NCBI GenBank assembly: GCA_020055655.1 | Contig: JAIPUR010000026.1 | Location: forward strand, 1 to 37,316 | Reading direction: 5' to 3' | Length of the DNA stretch: 37,316 nucleotides | Source of the DNA: Methanosarcinaceae archaeon | GTDB lineage: Archaea; Halobacteriota; Methanosarcinia; Methanosarcinales; Methanosarcinaceae | Shown: positions 25,466-35,410 of the stretch, in pieces | Position numbering within the stretch: position 1 is the first letter of the stretch | Layout of the letters: every line of letters begins with the position of its first letter | Translations under genes and position numbers: made by a program | The notes under the pieces: model-generated | Told to the model about the DNA's origin: nothing | Seen by the model: the letters and a program-made list of their open reading frames with translations, nothing else | The model's database searches: none

Positions 25466-25648
25466 TAAAAGTCACCTTCATTTGTATTTTAGCTCAGAAA
25501 TGAATATTTCGTTCCTGGATACTGATGTAATGGTTGTACTCTGACAGTTTCAGAATAGTAGGTCTTTATTGTATTTACTATGCGTGTTAACTATAGAACG
25601 AAACGGGAAGTAATAACTGCTTCAGAATGGTATTGTAATTGAAAATGA

Positions 25649-25731
25649 TGCGAGAGGAGGGAATCGAACCCACGAATTCCTGCGAAAATGGATCTTGAGT
25701 CCATCGCCGTTGACCGCTTGGCTACTCTCGC
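25649..25731 (-). tRNA. tRNA-Leu, anticodon CAA
   Basis: On the minus strand the acceptor arms are GCGAGAG and CTCTCGC with discriminator A. The D-arm is GCC AAGCGGTCAAC GGC. The anticodon stem ATGGA/TCCAT encloses the loop CTCAAGA, giving anticodon CAA (complement of 25695-25697). A long variable arm with a short TTC/GAA stem marks a class II tRNA, as expected for leucine. The T-loop TTCGATT is intact. The T-stem GTGGG/CCCTC has one T-T mismatch at the second pair. The 3' CCA is not encoded and must be added enzymatically. Confidence 0.93.
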
Positions 25732-25739
25732 ACATTGTA

Positions 25740-25760
25740 TTTAGTGGATATATCACTAAA
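25740..25760 (-). promoter_or_regulatory. Inverted repeat over the tRNA-Leu promoter
   Basis: TTTAGTG (25740-25746) and CACTAAA (25754-25760) are perfect seven-base arms around GATATAT, located 9-29 bases upstream of the tRNA 5' end. On the minus strand this includes a GATATATC box that is the best TATA-like candidate. The symmetry could be incidental to the promoter. Confidence 0.4.
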
Positions 25761-25873
25761 TTATAATGATTTGCCTGAATACTTTGCTGACATTATACTT
25801 ATCTCATATTCAAAATATCCGACTCTTGTATAGCATTATTTGTTATATATCTATTGGCATGAGGCACTTTAAA

Positions 25874-27367
25874 TTAATCATTGACTTGTTCTATTGGCAC
25901 TTTTAATTTAAAAGTAGACCCTTTTTCTACTTCACTCTCTACTTCAATAGTACCATTATGAAGTTCAATAAATTGTTTGACAAGTGCAAGCCCAAGCCCT
26001 GTGCCCTGATATTTTCTCGACTCTGCTGAATCTACCTGTCTAAAAGGATGGAATATTATTTCTTGCTCATGTTCGTCTATGCCTATTCCTGTGTCGGTAA
26101 CTTCAATTAGCATGTATCCGTCATCATTCTTTGTAGAAATGTGAATGCTTCCATTTTCCGGGGTAAATTTGACTGCATTGTTTAAAAGATTATACATCAT
26201 TTGCTTGAATTTAGTTCTGTCAGCATATATTTCAACATTATTTTCCGGAGCATCTATTTTTATAGTTATATTTTTCTTATTTGCTATTGGGTAAATAAGT
26301 GCTTCAACATCATCAAATATCTCTTTTAGATTGAAATGCTCGCAATTGAGTTCCATTTTTCCAGCTTCGATCTTTGAAATATCCAGAATATTATTGATCA
26401 GGCCTAGTAGGTGTATTCCACTGTTCGTTATATGGGACGAATATCTTTTCTGTTCATCATTTAAATCACCGTATATCTCATCGGCCATTATTTGTGAAAA
26501 ACCAATTATGGAATTTAGAGGTGTTCTAAGTTCATGGCTCATTGTTGCCAGAAAATCAGATTTTGTACGGCTTGCTTCCTCCGCAGTCATCCTTGCAGCA
26601 GTCAGATCATCTTGTGTTTGTTTAAGCTCTGAAATATCCTGGAAATTCTCAAGTATATATTCTTCACCATCTATTGTGACAACTTTTGCATTCTTTATAA
26701 TGGGCTTTTTTTCTGAACTAATGCACTTTATTGCGGTATCCATTCCCTGGAATCCACTGTTTCCTTCTTCCCATATTGGACATTTTTTCGAAGCTGAACC
26801 CTTTGGACATAGTTTATCGCATAACTGGCCAATTAGTTCTTCCCTCTTAAAGCCTGTGATCTCACATGTCCTGTAGTTTACATCTTTTATGATGTAATCT
26901 CTGCCTATGATCAATGTTGCACCAGGCATATTCTCATACAATGTCTGAAGGCGCTCTTCACTTTCCTTGAGTTTATTTTTAATATTTCTCTGCTCGCTGA
27001 TATCACTGTATAATCCAAAATATCCATATATGTTGCCCTTTTCGTCAAGCATTGGTGTAATATTATATTTGCAGAAAAGAAAGGTTCCATTCTTTCGCTG
27101 AAACATAGTTTCACCGACGCATCTACCTTTTGAATCTATTGAATCACAAAAATTCTTTCGTGCTTCTTCTGGTAACTGTTCGGAACTAAAAACTTCAAAG
27201 AGAGTTTTTCCTAAAAGTTCCTTAAGGCTCCAGCCATAAAGCTCTTCAAATGCTTTATTGATGTATTGAATTCTGTGCTTTTCATCAGTGCAGATTATGT
27301 TGTTTGAAGATTGGTTCACAATACTTTTAATATTGAATATTTCTTTTTTTTTTGCATGGCTGACCAT
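25874..27367 (-). CDS. Cytoplasmic PAS-PAS sensor histidine kinase
   Basis: A 497-residue two-component sensor without membrane helices. Domains in order: PAS 1 (about 15-125), PAS 2 (about 145-255), HisKA with phospho-acceptor H278 in MSHELRTPLN, and a HATPase with the N box NLLNNAVKFTP, G1 DTGIGI, the PFRQVD segment and G2 GTGLGLALVKQ. PAS 2 is cysteine-rich: C168, C183, C187, C196 and C215, with CPKG and CPIW motifs that could hold a metal or act as a redox switch. A run of ten A follows the start codon closely (complement of 27344-27353). No response regulator is adjacent. The small winged-helix gene is divergent from it, 204 bases away. Confidence 0.93.
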   Translation of the reverse strand: MVSHAKKKEIFNIKSIVNQSSNNIICTDEKHRIQYINKAFEELYGWSLKELLGKTLFEVFSSEQLPEEARKNFCDSIDSKGRCVGETMFQRKNGTFLFCKYNITPMLDEKGNIYGYFGLYSDISEQRNIKNKLKESEERLQTLYENMPGATLIIGRDYIIKDVNYRTCEITGFKREELIGQLCDKLCPKGSASKKCPIWEEGNSGFQGMDTAIKCISSEKKPIIKNAKVVTIDGEEYILENFQDISELKQTQDDLTAARMTAEEASRTKSDFLATMSHELRTPLNSIIGFSQIMADEIYGDLNDEQKRYSSHITNSGIHLLGLINNILDISKIEAGKMELNCEHFNLKEIFDDVEALIYPIANKKNITIKIDAPENNVEIYADRTKFKQMMYNLLNNAVKFTPENGSIHISTKNDDGYMLIEVTDTGIGIDEHEQEIIFHPFRQVDSAESRKYQGTGLGLALVKQFIELHNGTIEVESEVEKGSTFKLKVPIEQVND

Positions 27368-27471
27368 CCGTTCTCTTCAAATTAATGTATCTTTATGCTT
27401 TTAATAAGAAATAAGTTTTATTTATCATGATCATATTTGTATATTTATTTTTCTGGATGTCCTCTAATTAA

Positions 27472-27532
27472 TTATATAAATATATAGATATGCACATTCA
27501 TAGCGAAAACAATTAATATTAGGTATGTCTAA
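27472..27532 (+). promoter_or_regulatory. TATA box and duplicated 17-bp operator-like site before the winged-helix gene
   Basis: TTATATAAATATATAG (27472-27487) is a strong TATA-like element. ATATTAGGTATGTCTAA (27516-27532), downstream of it, is identical over 17 bases to 1531-1547. At this promoter the site would lie near or just after the transcription start, where a bound repressor would also block initiation. Confidence 0.5.
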
Positions 27533-27571
27533 TTTAAATGGTAGTCATTGTCAAAATGGCTATGGTGGTAT

Positions 27572-27826
27572 ATGAATTTCAATGCTGGGGGCATTATTAT
27601 TAGGCGGAGTAGACTTGACATTACACTTGAAATACTAAAGATTGCTGCTGATGGTGCAAAAAAGACACAGATTGTTTATGGAGCAAACCTGAATTCAACA
27701 ATAGCAAATAAATATCTTATGAGATTGGAAAATAAAGATCTAATTACTCAAAATGGTGATATCTTCTTAACGACTGACAAAGGCCGGGTATATAAGGAAA
27801 TGGCAAGTGAGTTAGATATTAGCTGA
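27572..27826 (+). CDS. Small winged-helix DNA-binding protein
   Basis: An 84-residue archaeal winged-helix protein resembling the HTH_45 group. It runs DITLEILKIAADGAKKTQIVYGANLN, then the recognition region STIANKYLMRLENKDLI, then a beta wing with DIFLTTDKGRVY. The ATG at 27572 is preferred because the frame before it (from a TTG at 27548) is Trp-rich and unconserved-looking; GGTGG lies just upstream. Probably a transcription regulator. Its own promoter carries the same 17-bp site as the promoter of the gene at 1684, which makes autoregulation and a link to that gene a testable idea. Confidence 0.8.
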   Translation: MNFNAGGIIIRRSRLDITLEILKIAADGAKKTQIVYGANLNSTIANKYLMRLENKDLITQNGDIFLTTDKGRVYKEMASELDIS

Positions 27827-27879
27827 ATTTTGTGTATTTGAGCTTTTAATACTAGTTTTTAAAATTAATATGATACTGG

Positions 27880-28347
27880 TTAAATAAAACCCAGTATCTT
27901 TGACACTTTTAGCATCACGTTTGCAATTGTAAAAGTTACTGTATTTGAAAAACCTATTGGCTCTACTACTATATTTCCGGTATCCATTGCATCTACAAAA
28001 GTTTTCAGTGGTTCTTCCGATCCAAGTACAGCATAAACTGTATCTTCATTAGTTCCGACTAAGACGGTTGCTCCGATATCGTCTTCTTCATCCATTTTTT
28101 CAAAAGTGGTAACCTTTGAATCTTCAGTGATAGCTTTTATTTGAGTTTCGTTCCCATCGTTCATTTCAATAACAAGCTGTATGACCTCGTTTCCCAGCAG
28201 GCTGTTAAGAAATGATGGGACCTGGTCAGAAAGTTCATTATATTCGTTGACCTTTAGGTCCAGATCATTGAATATATCTGCGCTCGCAGGCTGTACAAGT
28301 ATTAATAGTAGTATTGCAACAATAAATATTCCTGGTATTTTGTTCAT
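27880..28347 (-). CDS. Exported protein of unknown function
   Basis: A 155-residue protein with a clear signal peptide: a basic N-terminus (MNKIPG), a hydrophobic core of about 15 residues and a QPASA cleavage site before DIFND. The ATG at 28347 has AGGAGGAG four bases upstream; the longer ORF start is rejected. The mature part is acidic, with a charged region of alternating strands and helices and a hydrophobic C-terminus (NVMLKVSKILGFI). The EDDIGATVLVG...LKTFVDAM pattern is faintly reminiscent of the SCP2 sterol-carrier fold, but I would not assign it. It is convergent with the winged-helix gene. Confidence 0.8.
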   Translation of the reverse strand: MNKIPGIFIVAILLLILVQPASADIFNDLDLKVNEYNELSDQVPSFLNSLLGNEVIQLVIEMNDGNETQIKAITEDSKVTTFEKMDEEDDIGATVLVGTNEDTVYAVLGSEEPLKTFVDAMDTGNIVVEPIGFSNTVTFTIANVMLKVSKILGFI

Positions 28348-28504
28348 TTTACTCCTCCTGTATATCAACATTTTATCCGTAAGTATACAATTTATATTTA
28401 TGACTTCGATTCTATAAAGTATAATCTTATCTTTATGATGTTTGCATTTACAATAGACTTTAAACCCTGAATGCCATATAGATGCTTCATAGAGGGCTAT
28501 TCCA

Positions 28505-31500
28505 ATGGGTGAGATAATATTAAGTGATTCAATGAGAGATTATTTTGATGATCTTGAATCACGACTGCATAATGAAATTAAAATTGCAAACAGTGCACGT
28601 TCCAGGGGTAGGGACCCTAAACCCCGTATGGAAATTCCTCTTGCCAAAGACCTTGCTGACAGGGTGGAAAATCTAATTGGTGTCAAAGGTGTAGCTGAAC
28701 AGATACGCATATTCGAGGAGACGATGTCTCGTGAAGAAGGTGCACTTGCCATTGGCAAGGCTGTAGCAGAAGGTGCTGTTGAGACATTTGATTCTAAGTC
28801 TGATGCAATTGAAGCTGCTATTCGTGTGTCTGTTGCCATGTTGACAGAAGGTGTTGTTGCTGCTCCTATCGAAGGTATCGACAAGGTGACTGTGGACAAA
28901 AATGATGATGGCAGTGAATTTGTTAGGATATTTTACTCTGGTCCGATTCGTAGTGCGGGAGGTACTGCGCAGGCTCTATCTGTTCTTGTAGGTGATTATG
29001 TCCGAAGGGCCGTGGGCATTGGTCGGTATAAACCTCGAAAGGAAGAGGTTGAAAGATACGTTGAGGAGATCCTGCTTTACAGAAGAGTAGCTACATTGCA
29101 ATATACTCCCAGTGAAGATGAGATCAGACTTATTGTTGAAAATTGTCCAATTTGTATAGATGGAGAGCCTACTGAAGCTGAAGAAGTTGAAGGATATCGT
29201 AATCTGGAGCGTTTCGCATCGAACAGGGTGCGAGGTGGTATGGCTCTTGTTCTGGCTGAAGGTCTTGCGCTAAAGGCACCAAAGGTTCAGAAGCATGTAC
29301 GAAATCTTAAGATGGGTGGTTGGGAATGGCTTGACAAACTTATCTCCGGTACCAAAACCAGCGATGACGACGATGGTGATAAAAGTATAGGTGTAAAACC
29401 TAAAGATAAATACCTGCGTGATCTAATTGCCGGAAGGCCTGTTTTCTCACACCCCATGCGACCTGGTGGTTTCAGGCTGAGATATGGAAGATCACGAAAC
29501 ACCTCGTTTGCTGCAGCGGGAATAAGTCCTGCAAGTATGGTTATAATGGACGACTTCATAGTTGCTGGTACTCAGCTTAAGGTGGAACGGCCAGGTAAGG
29601 CTGCCGGCATGGCTCCTGTAGATTCGATCGAAGGGCCAACTGTCAAATTGTTTTCGGGTGATGTTGTACGGGTCGATGACCATGGATCTGCTCTTCTTTT
29701 ACATTCTGAAGTTGAATCCATTATAGATATAGGTGAGATCCTGATCAATTACGGTGATTTTCTTGAGAATAATCATCCGCTTATTCCTGCATCTTATTGT
29801 TTTGAATGGTGGATACAGGAGTATGAAAAACTGGGCGGGGATATTTCAAATGTTGCAGAGTTGAAGGATCCATCACAGAAATATGTACTTGAACTGTGTG
29901 AAAATTATAATGTTCCTCTTCATCCCAAGTTCACATATTTATGGCATGACATTGAAGCAGGAAATTTTGTATTGCTTTCTTCTTTCATATCTGATCACGC
30001 TTCACTTTCTGATGATCGGATGAGTCTTGAACTTCCATTTGATCAGGCTGTGAAATCAGGTGTGAAGACTATTCTTGAACATTTGCTTGTACTTCATAAG
30101 GTGAGAAATGGTTCTATTTATATTAGTGAACCCTTGCCTTTGCTAAAATGCCTTGGTCTTGATAATGATCTGAATAAAGGCTGGATCTCGTTCGATTCGG
30201 ACAATACTCTTGGTGCTGTCAATGAACTTAGCGGCCTAGTAGTTCGTGCCCGTGCTCCTATGAGAATTGGTGCAAGGATGGGGCGACCTGAAAAGTCCAA
30301 TAAGCGAAAAATGACTCCTGCTCCACATTCTCTTTTCCCAATAGGGGAAACCGGCGGCAATACTAGAAAAATGGAAGCATCTGCTGCTTACAAATTCTCA
30401 ATGAACAGCAAGGTGGGGGAAATACGTGTTGAGCTTGGCAACCGGATATGTCCTGCATGTGGTATGGACAGTTTCCAGCATCGTTGTGAATGCGGGGAAT
30501 TCACTACTCCAAAACTTTTCTGTCCGCGTTGTGGTATATCTGTTCAGAAGGAAGAATGTCCGAAATGCAATTCGAGTACAACATGTGTTCGCATGCAGAA
30601 TATTGATTTCAAACGCATTTATCAAAATGCCTTTGCAAAAATTGGCGAAAGGGAAAATGTTGAAGTAAAAGGTGTTAAGCGCATGATGTCCCGGCATATG
30701 ACACCCGAACCACTTGAAAAAGGGATACTCCGGGCAAAGCATGATCTTTTTACATTCAAGGATGGTACTATCAGATACGATATGTCTGATATTCCTCTTA
30801 CTCATATCAGGCCAGATGAGATCGATGTTTCTTTTGAGAAGCTAAAAGAATTTGGTTATACTGAAGATATCTATGGTAATGAACTTGAACGGGATGATCA
30901 GGTAATTTGCCTGAAAGTACAGGATCTTGTTGTATCTTATGACTGCGCTGAATATCTTTTGCGCACTACTCAGTATATTGATGACCTTCTCGTGAAATAC
31001 TATGGAGAAGAGCCTTTTTACAAAGCACAAACCATTGATGATATTGTTGGAATTCTTTTGATGGGACTTGCGCCGCACACTTCTGCTGGTGTACTTGGCA
31101 GACTTTTGGGCTTCACCAAAGCTTCTGTTGGCTATGCGCATCCGTTCTTCCATGCGGCAAAGCGCCGTAACTGCGATGGGGATGAGGATTGTGTTATGCT
31201 ACTAATGGATGGCCTGATCAATTTCTCACGTGATTATCTTCCCGATAGGAGGGGTGGGCAAATGGATGCACCACTTGTTCTCTCTACTCGTATTGACCCC
31301 AGTGAAGTTGATAAAGAGGCGCATAATATTGATGTGTGTGCCCACTATCCTCTTGAATTCTATGAGGCTACTCTTAATTATACCAATCCAAAAGAGTTTG
31401 AGAAAACGATCGACCTTATTAGTGGCAGGCTGGGTACTCCTGAACAATATGATCACTTCATGTTCACACATGGGACAACTGATATTGCCGCAGGCCCGCT

Positions 31501-31924
31501 GAACAGTGCATACAAGACACTTGGAAGTATGGTGGAAAAAATGGATGCGCAACTGGCACTTGCTGACAAGATCCGTGCAGTTGATTCTTCAGATGTTGCA
31601 GAAAGGGTTCTTACTTCACATTTCCTTCCTGATATGTTCGGTAACCTTAGGGCTTTTTCAAGACAAAGTACCAGGTGCTTGAAATGTAGTGCAAAATTCC
31701 GTCGTCCACCATTGACAGGACTTTGCCCTAAATGCGGTGGCACTGTTATTTTGACAGTCCATGAAGGCTCTGTCAAGAAGTATCTGGAAGTATCAAAAAA
31801 GGTTGCTAAAGAATACAATGTTTCCAATTATACCAAACAGAGAATTGAAATAATTGGTTTGGACATGAAATCATTGTTTGAAAATGACAGATCCAAACAG
31901 ATGGGCCTGTCTGAATTCATGTGA
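28505..31924 (+). CDS. polC: DNA polymerase D large subunit DP2
   Basis: The catalytic subunit of the replicative family D polymerase, specific to archaea. It is 1139 residues, full length and without an intein. The catalytic acidic motif is CDGDED at residues 890-895, in the double-psi beta-barrel core. A cluster of zinc-binding CxxC pairs occurs at about 649-694, and a further zinc ribbon (CLKCSAKF...CPKCGG) at about 1058-1076 near the C-terminus, where DP2 contacts DP1 and PCNA. The N-terminal [11 protein letters not shown] start and the [20 protein letters not shown] segment are typical. It meets mmp10 tail to tail with one base between stops. Confidence 0.98.
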   Translation: MGEIILSDSMRDYFDDLESRLHNEIKIANSARSRGRDPKPRMEIPLAKDLADRVENLIGVKGVAEQIRIFEETMSREEGALAIGKAVAEGAVETFDSKSDAIEAAIRVSVAMLTEGVVAAPIEGIDKVTVDKNDDGSEFVRIFYSGPIRSAGGTAQALSVLVGDYVRRAVGIGRYKPRKEEVERYVEEILLYRRVATLQYTPSEDEIRLIVENCPICIDGEPTEAEEVEGYRNLERFASNRVRGGMALVLAEGLALKAPKVQKHVRNLKMGGWEWLDKLISGTKTSDDDDGDKSIGVKPKDKYLRDLIAGRPVFSHPMRPGGFRLRYGRSRNTSFAAAGISPASMVIMDDFIVAGTQLKVERPGKAAGMAPVDSIEGPTVKLFSGDVVRVDDHGSALLLHSEVESIIDIGEILINYGDFLENNHPLIPASYCFEWWIQEYEKLGGDISNVAELKDPSQKYVLELCENYNVPLHPKFTYLWHDIEAGNFVLLSSFISDHASLSDDRMSLELPFDQAVKSGVKTILEHLLVLHKVRNGSIYISEPLPLLKCLGLDNDLNKGWISFDSDNTLGAVNELSGLVVRARAPMRIGARMGRPEKSNKRKMTPAPHSLFPIGETGGNTRKMEASAAYKFSMNSKVGEIRVELGNRICPACGMDSFQHRCECGEFTTPKLFCPRCGISVQKEECPKCNSSTTCVRMQNIDFKRIYQNAFAKIGERENVEVKGVKRMMSRHMTPEPLEKGILRAKHDLFTFKDGTIRYDMSDIPLTHIRPDEIDVSFEKLKEFGYTEDIYGNELERDDQVICLKVQDLVVSYDCAEYLLRTTQYIDDLLVKYYGEEPFYKAQTIDDIVGILLMGLAPHTSAGVLGRLLGFTKASVGYAHPFFHAAKRRNCDGDEDCVMLLMDGLINFSRDYLPDRRGGQMDAPLVLSTRIDPSEVDKEAHNIDVCAHYPLEFYEATLNYTNPKEFEKTIDLISGRLGTPEQYDHFMFTHGTTDIAAGPLNSAYKTLGSMVEKMDAQLALADKIRAVDSSDVAERVLTSHFLPDMFGNLRAFSRQSTRCLKCSAKFRRPPLTGLCPKCGGTVILTVHEGSVKKYLEVSKKVAKEYNVSNYTKQRIEIIGLDMKSLFENDRSKQMGLSEFM

Positions 31925-31925
31925 T

Positions 31926-33176
31926 TTATTTTATGTTTAATCCAATTGTGTTAATTTCCCCGATGAGCTCGGTCAATTGTTTGATCTCAAAGCTGAGTAC
32001 TTCTTCTTTTGTCATTCCAATTGACATTTCTCCATCATATGTGAGCATGTCAGGTCCTCTGCGTATGAATCTCTCAACACCATCTTTGGAAAGTACTGTT
32101 TTTACTTCAGGGTCGTGAACAAAAGCTCTTCCTGGGACAATTACTGTTTCTTTTATATTTCCAAGATCAAGTGATTGCAGATCTTCTATAGTTATAAGGC
32201 ACCCGATGTCTTTTTCAAGGGCAACTATATTGACTGCACTTCCAAGCTTTTCAAATATTTCTTTGAGGCGTTCTAAAGATGCCCTGCTTGTCAGTATCGT
32301 TGCATCTTTTGTTACGGCAGGAACTTTTGCGAGTGCTTCTGCATCATTCCTGATGGCAAACGGTGAGCCAATGAGTGGATCTTCAAGTGGTGTTCCTGTG
32401 ATTCTCATGCTGCTGAATTTTTTGGCTGCGCTGCGAACTATGTTAGTAAATTCTTCTATGCTATGTGATTTGATATTTTCCATAACTGGTGAATTTCCAA
32501 GTATTAGACCCTCTTCGCGCGTATTTGCAAAACGCATAAGTATTGCTCCTTTTGCACCCATTTTTTCAAGGTCACTGAGTGTTTTATCAAGAACTTCTCC
32601 GTCGTTAATTCCTGGAATTAGTACTATGGCTGCGTATACCTCACAATGTTTGGAGAGTTTTTCAAGTGCCTGCAGTGATATTTCCGGATCATGATCGTTC
32701 ATGTATTTGTTTCTTAGCTCAGGGTCTGTGGCAAACACTGTGAATGATACTTCTGTTACTCCGTACTGGATAAGGAAATCAGCTTCGTCTCCCTGGGTGA
32801 ATCCTTTTCCGCTTGTATATCCAAGGTGGATAGGCAGCTCAAATTTAGCCAGGTTAGCCACGAGGTTTAAAAGCTCAGGGTAGCAACTAACGTCTCCGCC
32901 ACCACTGATCGTTATTTTGTCAATATCCGTTTGACACTCTCTCAGCTTATGATATGTATCCTGGAATACGTATTCTGCAGACTTGAAACTAGAATATGCC
33001 TCTCTTACGCCCCGGGTACAATAATTACAACCTTTAGTAAATGGAAGGCAGTATTTGCATCCGAAAGGTTCTGTGTCTTTTACTTTTTTGAAGTAACAGT
33101 ATGTGCAGAACCCATCACAGTCTATTCCAGGGCTACCTCCAACATCAGCAGTGATTTCCATATTGACTTTGTACAT
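31926..33176 (-). CDS. mmp10: Methanogenesis marker 10, radical SAM methyltransferase for McrA
   Basis: Mmp10 is a cobalamin-dependent radical SAM enzyme that C-methylates a conserved arginine of the McrA subunit of methyl-coenzyme M reductase. The radical SAM cysteines are C20, C24 and C27 in CDGFCTYC (CX3CX2C). A second cysteine set follows at C40, C43, C50 and C53 (GCKYC...GCNYC). The [10 protein letters not shown] segment and the C-terminal half complete the family pattern. The ATG at 33176 is taken as start; MEITADVGG at 33161 is an alternative that matches the usual family beginning, and the longer frame from 33233 is unlikely. It is divergent from the mcr cluster, whose product it modifies. 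Confidence 0.93.
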   Translation of the reverse strand: MYKVNMEITADVGGSPGIDCDGFCTYCYFKKVKDTEPFGCKYCLPFTKGCNYCTRGVREAYSSFKSAEYVFQDTYHKLRECQTDIDKITISGGGDVSCYPELLNLVANLAKFELPIHLGYTSGKGFTQGDEADFLIQYGVTEVSFTVFATDPELRNKYMNDHDPEISLQALEKLSKHCEVYAAIVLIPGINDGEVLDKTLSDLEKMGAKGAILMRFANTREEGLILGNSPVMENIKSHSIEEFTNIVRSAAKKFSSMRITGTPLEDPLIGSPFAIRNDAEALAKVPAVTKDATILTSRASLERLKEIFEKLGSAVNIVALEKDIGCLITIEDLQSLDLGNIKETVIVPGRAFVHDPEVKTVLSKDGVERFIRRGPDMLTYDGEMSIGMTKEEVLSFEIKQLTELIGEINTIGLNIK

Positions 33177-33305
33177 AATATGTATATAATAAACTTTTGT
33201 AGTTTTGATGCAATCCGGTGATTTATCGCGCACAACAGTTATGCTTATATATCTGTATTTTTTGGTTTTTTTGTGAGAGCCACTTACCTATATATTTTTT
33301 TATAG

Positions 33306-33318
33306 TTCACTGTGTGAA
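33306..33318. promoter_or_regulatory. Palindrome TTCACTGTGTGAA between mmp10 and mcrB
   Basis: The five-base arms TTCAC and GTGAA surround TGT. It sits in the middle of the divergent promoter region, upstream of the probable mcr TATA box, and is a reasonable operator candidate for a factor controlling mcr, mmp10 or both. No regulator is recognised for it. Confidence 0.4.
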
Positions 33319-33493
33319 TTAATATGTATAAGTGATCTATCGCACACATTGAAAATTATATTTTTTTAAATATTTATTATGTCCTCGATGTATGCGGAAT
33401 TTGGTCGAATCAATCCAAAAGGTTTAAACGTCATAGTATCTTAATTAATCCGAGCATCCTTATGGAATCGATTTGTACGGGTATAATCATGTG

Positions 33494-33529
33494 GTACAGA
33501 GGAACTGAAAATCAGCTACTCAACTGTAC
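33494..33529 (+). promoter_or_regulatory. Nested hairpin in the mcr leader
   Basis: GTACAG (33494-33499) pairs with CTGTAC (33524-33529). Inside, CTGA (33505-33508) pairs with TCAG (33512-33515). The element ends about 32 bases before the mcrB Shine-Dalgarno. It may stabilise the highly expressed mcr mRNA or tune translation. Confidence 0.35.
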
Positions 33530-33575
33530 ATTTCCCATAATGTGCGATTTTTGAAAACATAGGAGGAAAATATAC

Positions 33576-34880
33576 GTGTCTGATAAAATAGACATTTACG
33601 ACGACAGAGGTAAACTGTTGGAAAGTGGCGTTGATCTTCTTAGCATTGCGCCAACTAGAAATGCAGCAATACAGAATATCATAAAAGACACCAAGAGGAC
33701 CGTTGCAGTCAATCTCTCAGGTATTGAGAGTGCACTCAAGAACGGTACAATGGGTGGAAAGAAGAAACAGATTCTCGGAAGAGGTCTTGACTATGATATT
33801 GTTGACAACGCAGGTGCAATCCAGGACGCAGTCGCAAAGCTCGTCATGGTAGACGAAGGCGACGACACCAATGTAAAGGAACTTGGTGGCGGAAAGCAGA
33901 TGATAGTTCAGGTACCTGGCGTAAGAGCACAGGTTGGTGCTGACTACGTATCCGCAAGTACCGTAACCGGTGCAGCAGTTGTACAGACAATCATAGACAT
34001 GTTCGACACTGACATGTTCGATGCACCTATCGTAAAGTCCGCTGTATGGGGAAGCTACCCACAGACAATGGACATGTCCGGTGGAAACGTCCAGTCCATT
34101 CTTAATATCCCACAGCAGAATGAAGGTCTCGGATACTCCATGAGGAATATTACAACAAACCACATTGCAGCTATCACAGGCAGAAAAGCACTGAATGCAT
34201 CAGCACTCTCATCCATCTTTGAACAGGTAGGTATGTACGAAATGGGTAATGCTGTAGGTCCTTTCGAGAGACACCAGTTACTTGGTCTCGCTTACCAGGG
34301 TCTTAACGCAAACAACGTCGCTTATGACATTGTGAAAGAGAACGGTAAGGACGGTACAGTCGGTACTGTGATCCAGTCCGTTGTAGACAGAGCTCTTGAG
34401 CTTGGTGTAATTTCAGTCGACAAGACCGCACCATCCGGATACAACTTCTACAAGGCAAACGATGTTTCCATGTGGAATGCATGTGCAGCAGTAGGTCAGC
34501 TTGCAGCAACACTTGTAAACTGTGGTGCTGGTAGGGCAGCTCAGAATGTATCCTCAACAATCCTCTACTTCAATGATATGCTTGAGAAGGAAACAGGTCT
34601 TCCAGGTACTGACATGGGTAGAGCACAGGGTACTGCAGTAGGTTTCTCATTCTTCAGTCACTCCATCTATGGTGGCGGTGGACCAGGTATCTTCAACGGT
34701 AACCACGTTGTAACCAGGCACTCCAGAGGTTTCGCAATTCCTTGTGTATGTGCAGCTTGCTCACTTGATGCAGGAACACAGATGTTCTCAATAGACAAGA
34801 CCTCAGCACTTGTAGGTAACGTATTCGGATCTATTCCAGAGTTTAAGGAGCCAATTAAAGCAGTGGCAGGAGCTCTCTAA
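33576..34880 (+). CDS. mcrB: Methyl-coenzyme M reductase, beta subunit
   Basis: The beta subunit of the nickel-F430 enzyme that releases methane from methyl-coenzyme M and coenzyme B, first gene of the mcr operon. It is 434 residues, full length, and opens with the family's [13 protein letters not shown]. The C-terminal [28 protein letters not shown] region contributes to the coenzyme B channel and F430 pocket. The start is GTG, supported by AGGAGG nine bases upstream. Codon choice is visibly biased to C-ending and GTA/GCA codons compared with neighbours, as expected for one of the most highly expressed genes of a methanogen. Confidence 0.98.
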   Translation: MSDKIDIYDDRGKLLESGVDLLSIAPTRNAAIQNIIKDTKRTVAVNLSGIESALKNGTMGGKKKQILGRGLDYDIVDNAGAIQDAVAKLVMVDEGDDTNVKELGGGKQMIVQVPGVRAQVGADYVSASTVTGAAVVQTIIDMFDTDMFDAPIVKSAVWGSYPQTMDMSGGNVQSILNIPQQNEGLGYSMRNITTNHIAAITGRKALNASALSSIFEQVGMYEMGNAVGPFERHQLLGLAYQGLNANNVAYDIVKENGKDGTVGTVIQSVVDRALELGVISVDKTAPSGYNFYKANDVSMWNACAAVGQLAATLVNCGAGRAAQNVSSTILYFNDMLEKETGLPGTDMGRAQGTAVGFSFFSHSIYGGGGPGIFNGNHVVTRHSRGFAIPCVCAACSLDAGTQMFSIDKTSALVGNVFGSIPEFKEPIKAVAGAL

Positions 34881-34918
34881 GACGCAACCCTCTCCTAAAA
34901 TATCAAAGGATAATAAAT

Positions 34919-35410
34919 ATGGCAGAAACTTTCCCCGAAAACGATTATGTGCAGCTTGAAATTTATCCTTCAAGATTGCTCAAACCAGAAACCGCTCAGA
35001 AATTACTGGGTGAGATTGCTGAGATAGATGGTATTATAAGACTGTTTATTCACGGTCCTCGTATTCCTCAAACAGTTCCATATGGTCCGGCTTCAGGAGA
35101 AGTTGTGAATCATCGTGGAAGTAAAGTTATTGAGGTTGCAGGTCAGGCGATCGAACTTGTGGTATCTGTTGGAAGCATCCGTTTAGAGGTTGTAAATGCA
35201 GATGTGAAAGAGCAGGTAAGGGAAGTTTGCGATAAAGTACTTCCGTTCACATTTGAATTCAGAGAAGGACTCTTCATTCCTAGAAAACAAACAGTCAGTG
35301 ACTATGCAAAGCGTGGTCCAGGTGCTGATCCATTGATGACAGGTATGACAGATCCAAAAGGAAAACTGAAACATCAATCAGTATGTATCTTGAAATCTGA
35401 GGACGAATGA
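34919..35410 (+). CDS. mcrD: Methyl-coenzyme M reductase operon protein D
   Basis: A 163-residue accessory protein encoded inside the mcr operon and not part of the mature enzyme. It is thought to bind unassembled or apo reductase and assist F430 loading or assembly. Family landmarks are the QLEIYPSRLLKPETAQKLL start, the FIHGPRIPQTVPYGPASGE segment, and the basic C-terminal DPKGKLKHQ part. It starts 38 bases after mcrB, and its stop overlaps the mcrC start in an ATGA arrangement. Order and size match other Methanosarcinales. Confidence 0.95.
   Translation: MAETFPENDYVQLEIYPSRLLKPETAQKLLGEIAEIDGIIRLFIHGPRIPQTVPYGPASGEVVNHRGSKVIEVAGQAIELVVSVGSIRLEVVNADVKEQVREVCDKVLPFTFEFREGLFIPRKQTVSDYAKRGPGADPLMTGMTDPKGKLKHQSVCILKSEDE

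Larger units (their letters stand above)
25466..25873. other. Spacer containing the tRNA-Leu gene and flanking promoters
   Basis: Apart from the tRNA at 25649-25731 and the inverted repeat next to it, this stretch holds only AT-rich sequence. Its lower part should carry the fumarase promoter, on the minus strand. No supported protein frame, repeat family or second RNA gene is visible. Confidence 0.5.
33177..33575. promoter_or_regulatory. Divergent mmp10-mcr regulatory region and mcr leader
   Basis: This 400-bp gene-free region holds promoters in both directions. Toward mmp10 the sequence just before the ATG is TATA-rich. Toward mcrB, the A/T stretch at 33357-33379 is the likely TATA region, giving a leader of about 180 bases. 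Three copies of an ATCGC(G/A)CA(C/T) motif occur: 33225-33234, 33339-33348 and, inverted, 33540-33548. There is also a 13-bp palindrome at 33306-33318. AGGAGG at 33561-33566 is the mcrB ribosome-binding site. Confidence 0.6.

Noticed and set aside
31160-31200. Possible intein in the PolD DP2 active site
   Set aside because: The CDGDED motif is continuous and the protein has normal length without splicing motifs.
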